A DNA stretch of 64,000 nucleotides from Laburnicola sp. R22_1 (GCA_014281115.1 JACONQ010000006.1:806001-870000); one strand, 5' to 3'. Shown: positions 11,296 through 24,089, counted from the stretch's first letter. Numbers and translations: made by a program. Notes: generated from the sequence alone by a model not told the origin.

Positions 11296-12528
11296 TCAGT
11301 CCCCCACTACTGCTGCCTGTTCCTCCTCTTCATGGATAACATACAGCCCCAATCCAGATGCACACTGACAATGACAACACACGCCTCTCATCACCCTCGG
11401 GCTCACAGCCATTCCTGCTGCACCATACACGACATCCCCTCCATTCCTGCTCCAATCCCAGTCCATATCATCTTCATCATCGCTTTCGAACAGAGTGTCG
11501 CTATAGTCGAGAAGTGGGATAGAAGCTAGTTCCTGGTTGTCTCCATGTCGAGCTCTGGTTTGCTTGGCAGGAGACGAAGGCAGAGTTGAGATCGTGGACG
11601 AAGCGTGGTGTGATACTGCCAAGGTGGGGCTTGCAGGCGGAGAGGGATATGCGGATGCGGACGCTGATGTGCAGCCTACGGACTTTGCGGCCGTGTATTG
11701 AGATGCATCTCTCCATTCGCCTTCGCCATCGCTTGAGTGTGTCTCCCATGTCGAAACGTCCATCAGACACGTTCCCGAGGCCGGAGTATGGAAAGATGGC
11801 TCCAGAGACGATGGCGACGAGACTACAGTCTCGTCTGTCTCAGCGAGCGGTGAAGGAGAGGCGCGGCCATTTGCAGTCCAACATGTTCTCGGTACATGTC
11901 CCACGGTGCCCTCACAATCGCGCATTGTGACGTCTCCTTCCTCTTCTGCTACTTGCGCACCTAGGTTCTGAAATCCAGAATCGACATTCGCCGAGTCCCG
12001 GGAAGAAGGTGTGGCTTTGTATGCACCTCTCTTGTCGTCATCTACCCGTCCATTCTCGACGCGTAGTTGCGAAACCTGAACCAAAACCTCATCCAGCATA
12101 CTTGAACCACCACCCTGCTCTTTCGATCTCCACCCTTCGGGTTTCGGCGCCCTCATAACAGTCTTGTACGTCTGCGCTGGTGCTGCACCCCAACCCCGGC
12201 CTGTAAGATCACCGTATTCAATAACCGTCTCAATGTTCGGCAGCGGCTCTAAGAACAAGCTCATGTTCCTCCTGGTTCGTCTTTCTTTCCCGTTCCTCGA
12301 AGTCGAGTGCGGTTGAGGCATGTCTAATCACCGTGTCGTTCGTCAGTATCCTGCCCAACAAGATGGTGTGTCACAAAACGAACCGTTTTCGCTGTTAGAA
12401 GTTCCCCGCCCTATCTTGATGTTCTCTTGTTGCCAGCTTTCTTGGGGGGATCTGTCATTTTCTTCCACGGGATAGAGTCGAGGGCTTTTTGTTGCGGGGA
12501 AGAAGGGCAGTTGTTGTGGGCTTTGCAT
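11296..12528 (-). CDS. Hypothetical Ser-rich acidic protein
   Basis: Not recognised. The main exon (11296-12323) is a long open frame. A first exon at 12384-12528 joins it in phase through a GT-AG intron (12324-12383), giving about 390 residues starting MQSPQQLPFF. The alternative is to start at the Met at 12321, giving 341 residues. The protein is low-complexity: Ser/Pro-rich in the middle, then an acidic patch (FESDDEDDMDWDW) and a Cys cluster CCHCQC near the C-terminus, ending EEEEQ. There is no signal peptide or membrane segment. It may be a disordered regulatory protein. I am fairly sure it is a gene and unsure of its start. Confidence 0.6.
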
Positions 12529-14680
12529 GCTGAGTAGCGATGCTGTAGGGAGCCTGTAACTCTCAGTAAGTTACGTGATTGGTCAACTGCCTCAAACCAG
12601 CATGTTCGTTAGATACGAAACCTAGGATCCTTTCTACTGGTACGTTTTTGAACGTGGGCTACGGGGCAACATACTGGCTACGTCGATGGGGTTGTTGAGA
12701 GATGCTGCGATTGAGGAGAGCGTGAAAGCAAAAAGGAAAAGGATGTGTGTGAGAAGAAAAGTATCGTGTCCACGTGGTGAGGAGGGATGCATGAATGACT
12801 GAACAATACAGAATCTCAGAATAAAGAGCTGTCCTGCTGTAGACTCGATATTGTCTTTGGGTGTCCACCGACTACTTATACATTTGGTTACTTACCATCT
12901 TCTTTTCGAAACTTGCTATGTGATCCTTCAGTGTCTCGCATGACGAACAACTCTATACTCGCCATGTCGTACTAAGAGGGGTACTCGTGTTGGAGGCACC
13001 GCTGTACCTCACTGAGTTGACGTCTGGGCCGCGGCGTGGTGAGCACTTGAGCGATTGAAGTAGATTGTTCATCGAGACAGGAGTCACAGTCGACCGTGCA
13101 ACCCTGTAGCGGCGGAGTCGGTTGAGCTCGACTTGAGGCGAGTTGGTATTCCTTTGCTGATAGTGCTGATAGTGTGTGTGAGTATTGTAGCAAAGTGTGT
13201 ACTACCCCGTGATGTTGAGCTTGCGGACGAAGGTGGCAAACTAGGAGAGACAGGGGTTCGTTGATACGATAAAAACGAGTCTACGCCTTCCTCGGGCATA
13301 CTCCAAGACGAGCAAGCAATCCCTGGCCAAAATAGTAATGGATGTCGATTTGGTGTGAGTGACCTCTTGGATCGGGCTTACAAGGGGGCGTAAATGAGGC
13401 ACTAGTCGATTCAAGCCTTCTCTTCTCACAAGCAACAATGGAAAGTGGTGAGTCTAGTCATCCATCCAAACAAACAAAAAACAGCTTTTACATTAAGATA
13501 CTTCTTCGTGAAAAATACGGGTGATGGTTGGTAGGACCCAAATCATGTCTGGAAATTCACGCGTAGTCCAGCGCGCCGTGCCGTTCCCTCCCTCCCGCAA
13601 GCGGACACATGTGACAACTGCATGCAAACCATGCCCCGCCGCAATTTCGAGTGCTCATGCTCAGGTTGGTATAATGTAGGTGGGTGCTTAGGCGTTAGAC
13701 GCGAAGGATGAGCGTTGGGCAGGTTACACCAGCAGAATTGGTCTGTGTGTGGTTCACGCCCTAAGCAGTGGGCCTTGAAACGTGCTGTGGGTCATCGTTT
13801 CTCTGCAGATCTGCTGACCGCGATGTCTCCAGGGCCATGTTCGCTTGTTCGATGGGAAGAACGTGGAGGGTGTACAGAACACGTTTACGGCTGTGCCTTC
13901 TGGATTGTATCTGCAAGAATGTTTCCAGAATAGTTGTAGACACCAAAGCCTTCTTCGAGGCCTGCAGTCAGAGTGAAGCTCGCTATCCTTTCGAAATCAC
14001 ATGTATTGCTACACTCCAGGGCTCCCAATCAGTTGTTCTCCAACCCAGTCTAACTCGCAAAAACATTTGAAGATGAGATAGAGCAACCATGCAGTACACG
14101 TTGCGATGCCAACTTGCTGCGCCGCGCAACACAAACTAGACGCCACTCAAATACGGCGCCCTCAACAGCCTCTGCTTATTGGTAGCTGTGCCGCTGAACG
14201 TTGTCTGATGGGTCGAAGCGTCCGAAACTTTGAAATTGTATCAGATAGGCAGGTTTGAAATCGCGGCTAGCTGGTGACACAAGGCGTGGAGGGGTAGCAG
14301 TGCCGCACTGTTGCCGAACACACCCGAATATGAAAGAAAGCCTGCTCACACTGGGGCTGACTTGCCGTGCCTCCACAGGATGGGATGCTGGAAAGAGTAA
14401 TGTCGGACCAAGAACAATGATACATGGCTTCCGCATAAAGTCCATTAGTTTCAATACAAACAAGGTTCCAGCGCACCTGTGTGGCCATTTCTTGTGAGAT
14501 GTTAAACCGCACCGTATCTATGTTTTTATGCATCGTAATCATCGCGAACCACATGTATGTCGAGTGTTGAAGAACTCTATCACACGCCCATGCTGCGAAG
14601 CACCACAATGCTCTACTGAATGTTGAAAGACCCGCGCTTTTCCTAACGCCATGACCGCTTGAAAAAGTGCCGTGTCTGCA
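12529..14680. other. 2.1-kb intergenic stretch, nothing recognised
   Basis: Open frames on both strands are shorter than 125 codons, overlap each other and show no motif. No repeat, RNA gene or transposon remnant was seen. It contains the 3' flank of the C1-THF synthase gene on its right. Confidence 0.45.
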
Positions 14681-17600
14681 TCAAAAAAGACCATCGATCT
14701 TACCCGTCTCGACATCCACGTCGACGTTCAAATATCCCGGTGCTGTCGGCAGGCCAGGAATAGTCTGGATGTCAGCAGCAAGTGCGTAGAGGTAGCCGGC
14801 ACCAGCCGCCATTCGGACATCGCGGATGGGGACCGTGAAACCTGTTGGCGCACCCTTCAGCGCAGGGTCATGACTGAGAGAATACTGTGTCTTTGCCACA
14901 CAAATGGGCAGGTTACCAAGGCCTTGTTTGACGTATGTATCCACCTTCTTCTGCGCGAGTTCCGAGAATTCGACCTTGTCTGCGCCGTACATCTTCTTAG
15001 CAATGATTTCCATGCGCTCCTGTACAGTTCCCTCAAGATTGTATAGAAGCTTGAAGTCGGACTTGGTGTTGCTCGCCGCGATAATACCTTTGGCGAGATC
15101 AACAGCACCCTTGCCACCCTCGGCCCAGTGATTAGCCGCAATGGCGTCTTCGGCGCCGGCGGCAAGCGCCTCCTCCTTGATGACGTTGATCTCAGCCTGG
15201 GTATCGGTTGCGAAGCGGTTGATGCAAACGACAACAGGTACGCCGTATTGCTTGGCATTTTCGATGTGTTTCTTTAGATTAACACATCCTTTGCGGAGAA
15301 TCTCGACGTTCTCGGTTCGGTAGACTTCTGGGAGTTGAGCGCCTGCGGTGACTTCAGGACCCCCACCGTGAACCTTCAGGGCACGAACAGTAGCAACGAT
15401 AACCACAGTGTCTGGGACGAGACCTGAGGAGCGGCACTTGATATTGAAGAAGCGTTCGCCACCCATGGTGAAGTCGAAACCTGCCTCGGTGATCACGAAG
15501 CCAGCCTTCTCGCTAGGATCCTCGTCTGGCTCAGTACCTGCCAGCTTGAGCGCAAGCTTGTCAGCGAGCACCGAAGAAGCTCCGATACTGATGTTGGCAA
15601 ACGGACCAGCATGTACGAAGACTGGCGTGCCCTCGAGTGTTTGCATCAAGTTCGGTTTGATAGCGTCCTTGAGCAGGGCGGTCAACGCACCACCAGCACC
15701 GATATCGTCGCAGGTCACAGGGTCTCCACTGCGTGAGGAGGCAACCACCATTCGACCAAGACGTTCCCTCATGTCGGAGAGGTCGTTGCTGAGTGCGAGA
15801 ATAGCCATACACTCACTGGCCACCGAAATGTCGAAGCCAGTCTCACGGGTCTGTCCTTTTTCAGTCGGTGCCTGACCAACCGTGATCCCTCGCAGATGCC
15901 TGTCATTCACATCCAGAACACGGCGCCAAGTGATGGTGTCTGGGTCAATGTCAAGTCGTGCAAATCGACGAATTTCTTCTTCTGTCAAGTCATTAGGATC
16001 GGTTTTGTCGATCCCGAGCTTCTTCAAGCGGCGATACATAATTGGGAGAAATTCCCGCTTTCCTTTCTTGGCTGGTACAAGCCGTTTGTATAGAGGTCCG
16101 TCTTTCTGTGTGTTCTCGTGGAATATGCGGGTCTCCATGGCAGCAGCAAGCAGGTTGTTCGCTGCGGTGATGGCATGGATGTCTCCGGTAAGATGAAGGT
16201 TAAACTCATCCATGGGAATGACCTGGCTGTAACCACCACCTGCAGCTCCGCCCTTGATACCGAAAGTAGGTCCCATCGAGGGTTGTCTGACGTTGGCGAA
16301 GCATATTCTGCCTAGGTGTGCACCAAGCGCTTGTGCCAGGCCAACAGTGGTTGTTGATTTGCCCTCACCAAGTGGTGTTGGCGTGATACCGGCAATCAAT
16401 ATATACTTGCCGTTCTTGCGATGCTCCAGTCGCTTCAGCATGGACAGATCTACCTTGGCTTTCGTTGCACCGTACGGCTCCAGCTCGTTGGGCAAGATGC
16501 CGACTTCGCTCGCCACGGCCGTGATCTGCTTCGGGTGCTGCTTTCTCGAGACAGCGATGTCCGACGGCACCGGGTCTTCGATCTTTATGGGAAGTGGCAT
16601 GATGCGCCGCTTCTTCTGCCTGTCGAATGTGGCATCTGCCGAGTCAACCACGTTCTGGAGCAGCATAGCCACCGTCATGGGCCCGACACCTCCCGGCACA
16701 GGCGTGATTCGAGAGGCGACCTCTACCGCAGACTCGTAGTCCACATCTCCGACGAGCCTCTGGCCAGACTTTTTCGTCTCGTCCGGGATGAAATTGGTTC
16801 CCACGTCAATAACGACAGCGCCCGGCTTCAGCCATTCGCCTTTGACGAAGTGCGCAACGCCGATGGCGGCCACCACAATGTCCGCTTGCTTGACAATGTC
16901 GGGAAGGTTCGTGGTCTTGGAGTGGCAGACGGTCACGGTCGCGTCGGCGTTCTTCAACAGGCTGCTAACCGGGCTACCCACGATGTCGCTCCTGCCCAGC
17001 ACGACGGCGTGCTTGCCCTTGGGGGCCACGCCGGCCTCCCCCAGGAGCACCATGACACCCTTTGGCGTGCACGGCGTGAACAGAGGCTTGCCGCCGCGCT
17101 TGGCCAGCTCGCCGATGCTCGCCACACCGAACCCGTCCACATCCTTCTCGTCGGCCACGGCGGATGTGATGGTGTGCTCGGAGATGTGCTTAGGGATGGG
17201 GAGTTGGACGAGGATGCCGTGGATGCTCGGCGTGTTGTTGAAGCCGTGGATGGCGTGCAGCAGCTCGGCTTCGGTGGTGTCCTCGGGGAACTTGACGAGC
17301 TCGCAATCGATGTTGGCCTGCCGGTGCCGTCAGCAAAGCGCTCGGCCGGGCGGGTGGGAGCGGACGTGCCTCTTCGGCGGCCTTGAGCTTCATGCGCACA
17401 TAGGTACCTGCCCGCGTCAACTGCTGCTGCACCTCGTGTGCTCCTCGCGCCACGGCGGGCACGTACTCGAGTCCGACCTGTCTCCGACTGCGCCATGTTA
17501 GCTGCGAGCGCTGCTACGGGCGCGCCGCACTCACCCTGGATGATCTTCAGCGACGGGCGGTACCGCGGGTTGCTCTCCTGCTTGCGCTGGACAGCGGCGC

Positions 17601-17820
17601 CCAGGCGGTCGCGGATGCTGCGGGCAATGGCGGTCCCGTCGATCTTGGAGGCCGTCATGAGGGGCGACGTGCTGGAGAGGAGACGCCGTGCGGCGGGCGG
17701 TGGGAAGACATGGCGGCGACGGCACGGAGAGCGAAATACATATAGGCCTGCGGTCAGCGGGGTAGCTGCAGGCGGAAAGCAACGGCCTCCCGCGCTGGTC
17801 GATATCGGACGCAGTCTCAT
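14681..17820 (-). CDS. C1-tetrahydrofolate synthase (trifunctional)
   Basis: Interconverts one-carbon folates through methylene-THF dehydrogenase, methenyl-THF cyclohydrolase and 10-formyl-THF synthetase activities, feeding purine and formyl-Met synthesis. Exons (minus): 17820/17658-17535, 17487-17467, 17407-17370 and 17317-14681. Starting at 17658 ([10 protein letters not shown]) gives 939 residues, like cytosolic Ade3-type enzymes. An in-frame ATG at 17820 adds a 54-residue Arg/Ser-rich, acid-poor leader ending [10 protein letters not shown] that resembles a mitochondrial presequence. Dehydrogenase/cyclohydrolase motifs: [23 protein letters not shown] and [12 protein letters not shown]. Synthetase motifs: [11 protein letters not shown] (ATP loop) and [15 protein letters not shown]. 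One exon is only 21 nt, and the intron at 17318-17369 uses a GC donor. Confidence 0.96.
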
Positions 17821-18333
17821 CGTCAAGGCAAACACAACCAAAAGCGTCCAACAGATGCGCAGAGCGCGCAGCACCGCTTTAATCAACCATGACCCGATGG
17901 CCGGTAGATGACTCAGGCCGACGCGTAGCTCCAATCCTGACAGTGAAGAGGCCAACCCCGGCTGCGCTGCTGGCGCCGAGAGTGCCCAAGGTGCGCGTGC
18001 TGCGAGTCAATTACGTACAAGCAACCAGAACAATGCCATTGCTATAGCCCATCACCAAGAAGGGACTACCTGGGAGATGCAATGGGTCTCGGGTGGTTGA
18101 GGAAGCTGGCCATGCACCGCACCCTCAAAACCGCCAAAATACCCAGCAGGGATCCGAGTGGGGCCGAAACAAACCTTCCCCAGTGTCCCGAGCATGACCC
18201 TAACATTGTTTACGCCGATTCCACCCCATCCACTACCAAAACATGACACCTGAACTCGTATCGCGTGTCGTATGTTGATGCCCCATCAGGTCTCCCAACC
18301 CATATGGATCCATCTCCACGTCTTCCGGCTTCG
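17821..18333. other. Short intergenic region
   Basis: Contains the 5' flank of the C1-THF synthase gene and the 3' flank of the next minus-strand gene. Nothing else recognised. Confidence 0.4.
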
Positions 18334-20046
18334 CTAGACCGCACCTTCGCCCTGCCGAGCGTTCTCCAGCCAGTCCATGAGCACACCAAACAACACGAAC
18401 AGAGCCTGTGCTTTCTCTCTAAGACTATCACGGTGCTCTGGATGGCAGAATCGAGCGAACTTGTCCGGGTGCCATTTGTTGCGCTCAGTCCTGAGCATTT
18501 CCAGAGAGTAGCGGTCCGACCCGCGCAGCAACTCGTGCAGGTCATGAACGCACACGCCGAGACTATCGTTGTTCTGCTTCATGGAATTGCAGGCCTCCTT
18601 AGCACACGCATTCATGTAGTTGGACAATGTCGGGAAAGAACGAATAGAGCCCATTCTGAGCAACCTCTCGGTATCAGTCGTGAATCTCCTGAAGGCTTCT
18701 CGGGGGTCGACGTGTGCCTTCGTCTCTTTGAAGTCCAGCCAAGTTCCATGCACCCAGCCTTTCAAGCGTCGTCGATTCTCCACCAGGAACCAATCTTTGC
18801 CCATGTCACACAGGATCTTGACTCGCTCGCCTTTCTTCAAGTCGAGCTCCCATGAGTCCCTGGTGTGTGAACGTCCTGCGCGTTTACTATTGGCCCATCG
18901 GTACAGCTGGAAACCTTTGGCGTCTTTTGGAACGTTGGCAATCTGGCCTTGTCCATGCGTTCCACCGCTACTGGATTGAGGAGGCGCCTGTCTATTGCGT
19001 AGCCGAGATATAACGGGTTCCGGCTCGAACCGAAGTATAAACTCGGGCTGTGTGCCGTCTTGAGCCTTTTTGAAGAACGCAAATGTATCACCTGTAAGCG
19101 AATGTGGGTTGATGGCGACATGCTGAAACTGTCAGTCTACCGAACACTGCAGCATGGGAGAGGGTTCCCTTACAGCCAGGTCTACGAGCTCAAGCGACGT
19201 AACCTGATCGTATCCTTGCCACAAATCCATCCAAGCTTGTCTCATGGTATCCGTCTCGAAGTTGTACAAGTGTTCGTCCGTAGTCCTGACGTAATAGCTT
19301 CCGGTGTCATGCCAGGCAACATTTTCAAGAGTCCCAGAACTCAAAACGCCCTTAGATCCGCCCTCATCATCGGTGTAGATAGAGCTTAGCTGACATAGAG
19401 TAGAGCGTAGTAACGGGGGAACTGTCTGGCAAGCCCAAAGAGGACCTGCCCAGGCGACAAAGGATCCGTTCGCACCAAGCTGTACCCGCAGGGACGCCGC
19501 TAGCTCCAGGGATGTGACAGACGCGTAGTGGACGAAATTTTTGAGCGGCTCTGGGATCGTCTTTCCAGCTCGATGAGCGATGGTGCTGTTTTTCATCTCA
19601 TAGGTGAAGAAGAAGGAGTTCGCATTGCTGCCAAAGGATGCGCAAAGCACCTTATTAATCCGGTCATCCTTAAGATCTCTGACGATCTTCGCGGGAAGCT
19701 GGGATCTGCATAGGGTTTCGCGTTACAACTCCATGCTGAAACGCTCTGCTGTTCATACACTTACGTTGAATATCCGTTCGGCGTGCCGCAGAACTGTCCG
19801 CGGCCTGGGCTAAATGCGACGAAGTAGGTGTCGACGCCAGGAGGCTCAAGAGCCGTAAGCTAAGTGTTGCGATACAAGGTCAGTATTGTTACAATAAGAG
19901 AACGTAGGTACCTCTGTGTCTTATCCCAACCAGGGAAGGAGCTCTAATACGCCATCACAGGGAGGAACGACACATCCAGTTGGTACCCTGCTCTTACATA
20001 CAGTGGTTGAGATATCGATTGTCTTCGCCGGACTCGCCAAAGCCAT
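18334..20046 (-). CDS. Hypothetical protein with SH3-like and J-like C-terminal parts
   Basis: Supported exons (minus): 19859-19765, 19705-19174 and 19128-18334, joined by 59- and 45-nt GT-AG introns, about 473 residues. A short 5' exon starting MALASPAKTIDIS at 20046 is likely, but its phase was not resolved. The N-terminal part contains FVAFSPGRGQFCG and an all-beta-looking segment. Near residue 300 an SH3-like stretch reads KKGERVKILCDMGKDWFLVE. The C-terminus carries RTERNKWHPDKF, which resembles the WHPDK motif of J-type or related helical hairpins in uncharacterised fungal proteins. No signal peptide or membrane helix was seen. Function unknown; a chaperone or scaffold role would be speculation. 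Confidence 0.72.
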
Positions 20047-20390
20047 TTTTACGGGCGTCTGGAGAAGGTCGGTGGAGATGCGAGGGATGGAGCGTCGAGG
20101 CGGGCTGCAGTGGGAGGAAGGCACGCACCTGGCGCCAAGAGTTGAATCGAACGACAAACGGAAGAGGCAGCTTCTATTGGGCTCATACACCATCGAACTT
20201 GCCAGAGTTATGCTTCGTGAATGAATGGGAACCTTCACCTGTCTTTTGTGCAAGTGTGCCTAAACATTGAAGATGGAAAAGAGAACAGTGAACGTGAATG
20301 TTTGGGAGATACGGCGGAACATTGACCTGTGTCTCCTAATTTCCACAAGGACGGATGTGAGGGCACACGCCACCAAGCGATGCGACAATC

Positions 20391-20590
20391 CGTGAGGCCT
20401 TCAGCTAAAAAGTTAGAGTATATTTAACATTTATATTACCTATCCTAAGGGTAATATATAGTACGTAGACGTTTGTCCTTTAAGTCTAAAGTTAGAGTAT
20501 ATCTAACACTTGAATTACCTTTCATAGCATAACACATAGTACCCTTATAAGTTAGGCTTTTTGTCCCGTAGGTCTTATCAAGGCCTCACG
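20391..20590. mobile_element. MITE-like 200-bp AT-rich element
   Basis: Perfect 11-bp inverted ends (CGTGAGGCCTT at 20391-20401 and its complement at 20580-20590); the match extends to about 20 bp with transition-type differences only. The interior is AT-rich and contains two copies of an AGTTAGAGTATAT-type segment about 85 bp apart. No coding capacity. A target duplication was not clear. Confidence 0.6.
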
Positions 20591-21130
20591 AATTATCGTA
20601 CCGCCTGGTAATGTTGCGCTTTTAGTTGCCTGGAGAGACAAAACAGGCCGTTTCTGGATTGCTAGCCACTGCCACACATAGTGTCAGGAGCTCTTGCTGT
20701 CAGCTACCGGGATAGACTAGAGATTCTCGACCTACGCCGGTGGAAGTATGCAAACTTCCATGGCATCTGGCAGCTCTGTCTGGTGAATACGAAGAACGTC
20801 ATGGGAGAGTTTGCTGAGGAGGGTAGCCAAAAGAGTCAGCGTTGGCTTCTAGAGCCATTCATCTTTCTCTGAGTCTGTATATTCTTGGAGTGCCTGCTTC
20901 AGAATTGCGACGATGTTCATCTATGCCCGGGAAACAACTTGAAAAGCCGATGTTCGCACACTGGACGCGCAATCGGTGCGGAGAGAGACGCTAAACCGAG
21001 TTAGGTTAGTACAGACCCACAGCCCACTTCAACACCACGGCTCGATTATGGACTCATTCGCGAAATTTCATAAAGCCGCCTTCCCCGCCTCCACCCCGAC
21101 GCTTTCCTCCGCCGCGCACACACAGACAAC
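20591..21130. other. Upstream region of eIF3i
   Basis: No gene supported. It is the probable promoter and 5' leader of the eIF3i gene, with a C-rich leader at about 21080-21125. Confidence 0.4.
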
Positions 21131-22449
21131 ATGAGACCCATACTGCTCTCAGGACACGAGCGCGCGCTCACCCAAGTCAAATATAATTCAGATGGCGATT
21201 TGATTTTTTCCGTGTCAAAGGATCACGTCGTGTGCGCATGGTGTTAGTAACTCCGCATACATCAGCGCTATACGTTTTTACTCACAGAGTCAGTCTCGCA
21301 CAATGGCGAACGGTTAGGAACCTACCATGGCCACCAGGGCGCTCTCTGGACCGTCGATGTCGACCCCACTTCCACCCTTCTCGCGACCGGCGGCGCAGAC
21401 AACACGATGCGGTTATGGGAGATCAAGACGGGCAAGCTGCTCAAGACATGGGACTTCCCTACATCGATAAAGCGCGTGGAGTTCTCAGCAGACGGCACGC
21501 TGCTACTTGCTGTGACGGAAAAGCGATCAGGCCATCTCGGCACCATGTTGGTGACCCGCATGTACCAGCGCTAGATGTCATTACTTACAAAGTCCAGTGT
21601 AGTCTACGAGATAAACCCCGATCCTGAGGCGAAGCAGGCTGATGAGAACGTTTTGAGGATAGTGTGTGACGACAGCAAGCCCACGGTCGCTGGCTTCAGT
21701 TACCTGGCCCATTACATCATTGCTGGACACGAGGATGGGACAGTTTCGCAGTTCGATGCGAAGAGTACGTCCTCAAAAACCCATTACAAGTCTCCATACT
21801 AACTGAATCCAGGCGGAGAACTACTCTACAATACACAGGTGCACGAGGCAGATATGCTGAGTAGGTCACCCTGTATCTGTATCTCTTCCACGCTGACCGT
21901 TCTAGTCACCGATCTCCAGTGGGCCCCCGATCGCACATACTTCATCACCGCGTCAAAGGACAAGACGGCGAAAGTAAGCTTCCCGTTTCTTTCGTTTGAG
22001 TAAAATTTCCTAACCCGGTCTTGATTACCTGTTTGAAATCTGCCCATTTGAGAGCGGATGCTCATTCGACCACTCAGATATCCGCCGCCGATAGCCTAGA
22101 AGTGCTCAAGACCTACGTCGCCGACACGCCCCTCAACAGTGCCGCCATCACCCCGGTCAAGGATTTCGTTCTTGTGGGAGGTGGCCAGGCTGCCATGGAT
22201 GTCACGACGACCAGCGCTCGGCAAGGAAAGTTCGAGGCCCGCTTCTACCACAAGATCTTCTGTGAGGAGATTGGTCGTGTGAGGGGCCACTTTGGTCCGC
22301 TTAATTATGTCGCGGTCCACCCACAAGGCACCGGATACTGCAGCGGTGGAGAGGATGGTTACGTGCGTGTGCACCACTTCGACAAGCCTTACTTCGACTT
22401 CCTGTATGAGGTGGAGAGGGAGAAAGCGCAAGAACAAGCAAATCTCTGA
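21131..22449 (+). CDS. TIF34: Translation initiation factor eIF3 subunit i (WD-repeat)
   Basis: WD40 beta-propeller subunit of cytosolic eIF3, which promotes 43S pre-initiation complex formation. Six exons read 21131-21242, 21294-21546, 21598-21764, 21813-21860, 21906-21973 and 22078-22449, all with GT-AG introns, giving 339 residues, the normal family length. The N-terminus [19 protein letters not shown] is the family hallmark. Later WD strands include [49 protein letters not shown] and [15 protein letters not shown]. The C-terminus [11 protein letters not shown] is also typical. Two exons are under 70 nt. Intact. Confidence 0.97.
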
Positions 22450-23032
22450 AGTTTAGATGTCGTCGACGGCTGATGGGTGCATGGGACGGCGTTCGGTGTT
22501 TGCTCATCTTGAGATGGCGGATCGTTATGAGCCCACATGGTCGTAGTGGGCATAACGTGCTGAAACTAAAGCTTTATTACCAGTCTGTGTAAGTAGCATC
22601 ATGTAATTGGCTTAAACAACAGACGTTGGTTATGCGGGACGGAATCGTACAATTGTTAGAGAGTAAACGCTGTTCACTTTGTGAAAATATGGGCTCATGC
22701 ATGCGCTTCGGCCTTTGATTGGTCATACGCATGTAGCGGGGCGCTCATCGTTCCTCTAACGTCCACTTCCGCTTTCACTTTAACCTTTCACATAAGCACG
22801 GCTTTTATTACTATGATCGGCGAAACGAACCAGCGTACAAGGTGAACACCAGCGTCACTGTTACGCTAATACAGCGTCGCGACTCAGACAGTCCTCATCC
22901 CAGCTTACCAGTCACACATCCTCTGCAAGTATGCACAACCCCCACATACTACACGAAGTCTCCTAATACGCACCTAGAACTTATCTATCCGTATTCACGT
23001 TCATATTCTCGTTCCCTTGGATCCGTGATAAG
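22450..23032. other. Intergenic
   Basis: Holds the 3' flank of eIF3i and the upstream region of the mutase-family gene. Nothing else recognised. Confidence 0.4.
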
Positions 23033-24089
23033 ATGGACTCCTCGGTGCCGGACCCACAGAGGAATTTCCATTATGAATTCGAGACGTTGAAGGGATATTT
23101 TGCGCAAAGTGAACATGGAACCAATGACTCGAAATTTGATTTTGTAAGAATTCTGAACGTTTCCTGTAAGTAATTCAACGGATAATATCCGGAAATTAAG
23201 ATCAAAGAGGAATTTGGCCTCCTGAAGAGAAAGTATGAGAGCGACGAAGACGAAGAAGAAACAAGAGGGCAGTGGCGCAGGTTCGAAACATTCGTAAGGG
23301 ACCTGAATGCCCGGAGTGCGAAAGGGGAGAGTGTAAAGGTGCTCTTCTTAGGCAGACATGGACAAGGATGGGTAAGCAACCTAATATCACGGCACTGGCT
23401 CGGATGGCTGACTTCCTGAAGCATAATGTTGCGGAAACCAAATATGGAACGAAATACTGGGATGTACGTAGCCGTTCTTGCCCAAACTATACTCGATGCT
23501 GATTTTGCCGTGCTACTACTCAATGCTTGACGGCGCAGACGGCATGACTTGGTCCGATGCTGTCCTTACAGAAGTAGGCCAGGGCCAAGCAAAAGATGTA
23601 CATTTTCTATGGCAAGAACTGCTATCCAAGGGGATTCCGCCGCCAGAGTCATATTACGTTAGTCCGTTAACGAGGACCATTGAGACGGCGGAGCTGAGCT
23701 TCAAAGGGCTGGACTTGCCTAAAGACAAGCCCTATCGGCCTTACATCAAAGAGGTCTGACTCGACTCGGTGGAGATGGGTAGGAAAGCTATACTAACCGA
23801 CTTGCAGCTACTCAGGGAAGCCCTCGGAGTCCACACGTGTGACCGCCGCAGTACCGCCTCTCGCCTACGTGGAGCGTACCCGTACATTACTTTGGAGCCT
23901 GGTTTCTCCGAGTCTGACGCTCTATGGGAAGCTGACTATCGCGAGCCGCGTTCGGCACGCAAGTACCGCCTCTCTCAGTTGCTGGACGATACCTGTAAGC
24001 GGCCCCTAGGGGGGGTTGAAACGGTTGCACAACTATCTCTAGACCATATCAGTCAATTGAATGATGTCACATGTTTTGAATGGTGTTAG
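23033..24089 (+). pseudogene. Histidine-phosphatase (phosphoglycerate mutase) family gene, 3'-truncated
   Basis: Exons read 23033-23143, 23201-23371, 23422-23467, 23539-23753 and 23808 onward. The protein begins MDSSVPDPQRNFHYEFETLK. It carries the catalytic RHG motif (VLFLGRHGQGW), then MTWSDAVLTEVGQGQA, SPLTRTIETAEL and LREALGVHTCDRRS, all typical of fungal PGM-like phosphatases. The family should continue past LSQLLDD to a segment with the second catalytic His (a SHSG-like motif). Here the frame instead runs into unrelated AT-rich sequence and stops at 24089. The gene therefore lacks about the last 50-70 residues and one catalytic His, and is probably dead. It lies exactly at the left border of the RIP-damaged block, so a transposon insertion probably removed the end. 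Confidence 0.78.

Noticed and set aside
16421..17501. Long plus-strand open frames opposite the C1-THF synthase gene
   Set aside because: They are antisense shadows of a strongly conserved GC-rich coding exon; their translations show no family motif and strange composition.
18837..19121. Alternative open frame in the SH3-like gene
   Set aside because: It ends at a stop before the clearly coding SH3-like/WHPDKF part, whereas the other frame runs through in phase with a 45-nt intron upstream.
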